Shown here in pieces: positions 34,171-34,204 of a DNA stretch of 34,204 nucleotides. Below the pieces are notes generated by a model. The model did no database searches. It worked only from the letters and a program-made list of their open reading frames with translations, and was not told the origin of the DNA. Within the stretch, counting starts at the first letter, position 1, and every line of letters starts with the position of its first letter. The translations under genes and the position numbers were made by a program. Source of the stretch: Bacillota bacterium (GTDB taxonomy: Bacteria; Bacillota; UBA4882; UBA8346); the NCBI GenBank assembly GCA_012735315.1, contig JAAYHS010000137.1, positions 1 to 34,204 of the forward strand, in the 5' to 3' direction.

Positions 34171-34204
34171 TCGCCCACCCCGGCAGCCGGGGCGCGTTAA
34201 AAGA

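Noticed and set aside
34178-34192. GC-rich hairpin CCCCGG/CCGGGG after the radical SAM gene as terminator
   Set aside because: The loop is only 3 nt and no T-run is present before the window ends, so a terminator cannot be called.

Overview
The window looks like chromosome of an anaerobic, fermentative member of the Bacillota (Clostridia/Limnochordia-like). The reasons are strong AGGAGG-type ribosome binding sites, sodium-pumping biotin decarboxylase genes, an electron-bifurcating lactate dehydrogenase type operon, a YesM/YesN two-component pair, an arabinose operon of Firmicutes type, and a radical SAM enzyme of the SCIFF-maturase family, which is typical of Clostridia. I assign no species. 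No rRNA, tRNA, CRISPR array, transposase or phage gene is visible.

Layout. (1) 1-5913: a sodium-translocating decarboxylase region. A truncated beta subunit runs leftward off the window. Rightward lie a small gamma/delta subunit plus a biotin carrier, then a second gamma subunit, a second biotin carrier, a second beta subunit and one carboxyltransferase (alpha) subunit. Three of the four component types are present twice, but the window holds one alpha. (2) 5968-8290: a leftward AMP-forming acyl-CoA synthetase and an XRE-cupin regulator. (3) 8568-13656: a rightward operon of a FadR-type regulator, EtfB, ferredoxin-fused EtfA and a GlcD/LctD-type FAD dehydrogenase, followed by a beta-hydroxyacid dehydrogenase. 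This is the core of a bifurcating 2-hydroxyacid (probably lactate) dehydrogenase. (4) 13665-17774: leftward araA-araB-araD. (5) 18626-23426: rightward sugar ABC importer of YtfQRT-YjfF type, divergent from araA across an 850-bp regulatory spacer. (6) 23516-29227: sensor genes: a Cache/transmembrane protein that stops where a kinase would begin, a 46-codon ORF, a periplasmic binding protein, a YesM-type kinase and a YesN/AraC-type regulator. The last three match the AraPST three-component architecture. (7) 29653-32566: a six-LysM protein and a convergent secreted amidase. (8) 32800-34170: a SCIFF-maturase-like radical SAM/SPASM enzyme with no visible peptide substrate.

How it fits together. 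The importer and AraA/B/D would take L-arabinose to D-xylulose 5-phosphate, and the binding protein-kinase-regulator set would sense extracellular sugar and switch on the importer. The lactate-type dehydrogenase with EtfAB and the decarboxylase pumps link 2-hydroxyacid, pyruvate and oxaloacetate metabolism to ferredoxin/NADH balance and a sodium gradient. The least explained items are the kinase-less Cache sensor, the duplicated pump parts, several spacers with degenerate repeats, the 36-bp palindrome at 29388-29423, and the maturase without a nearby precursor.
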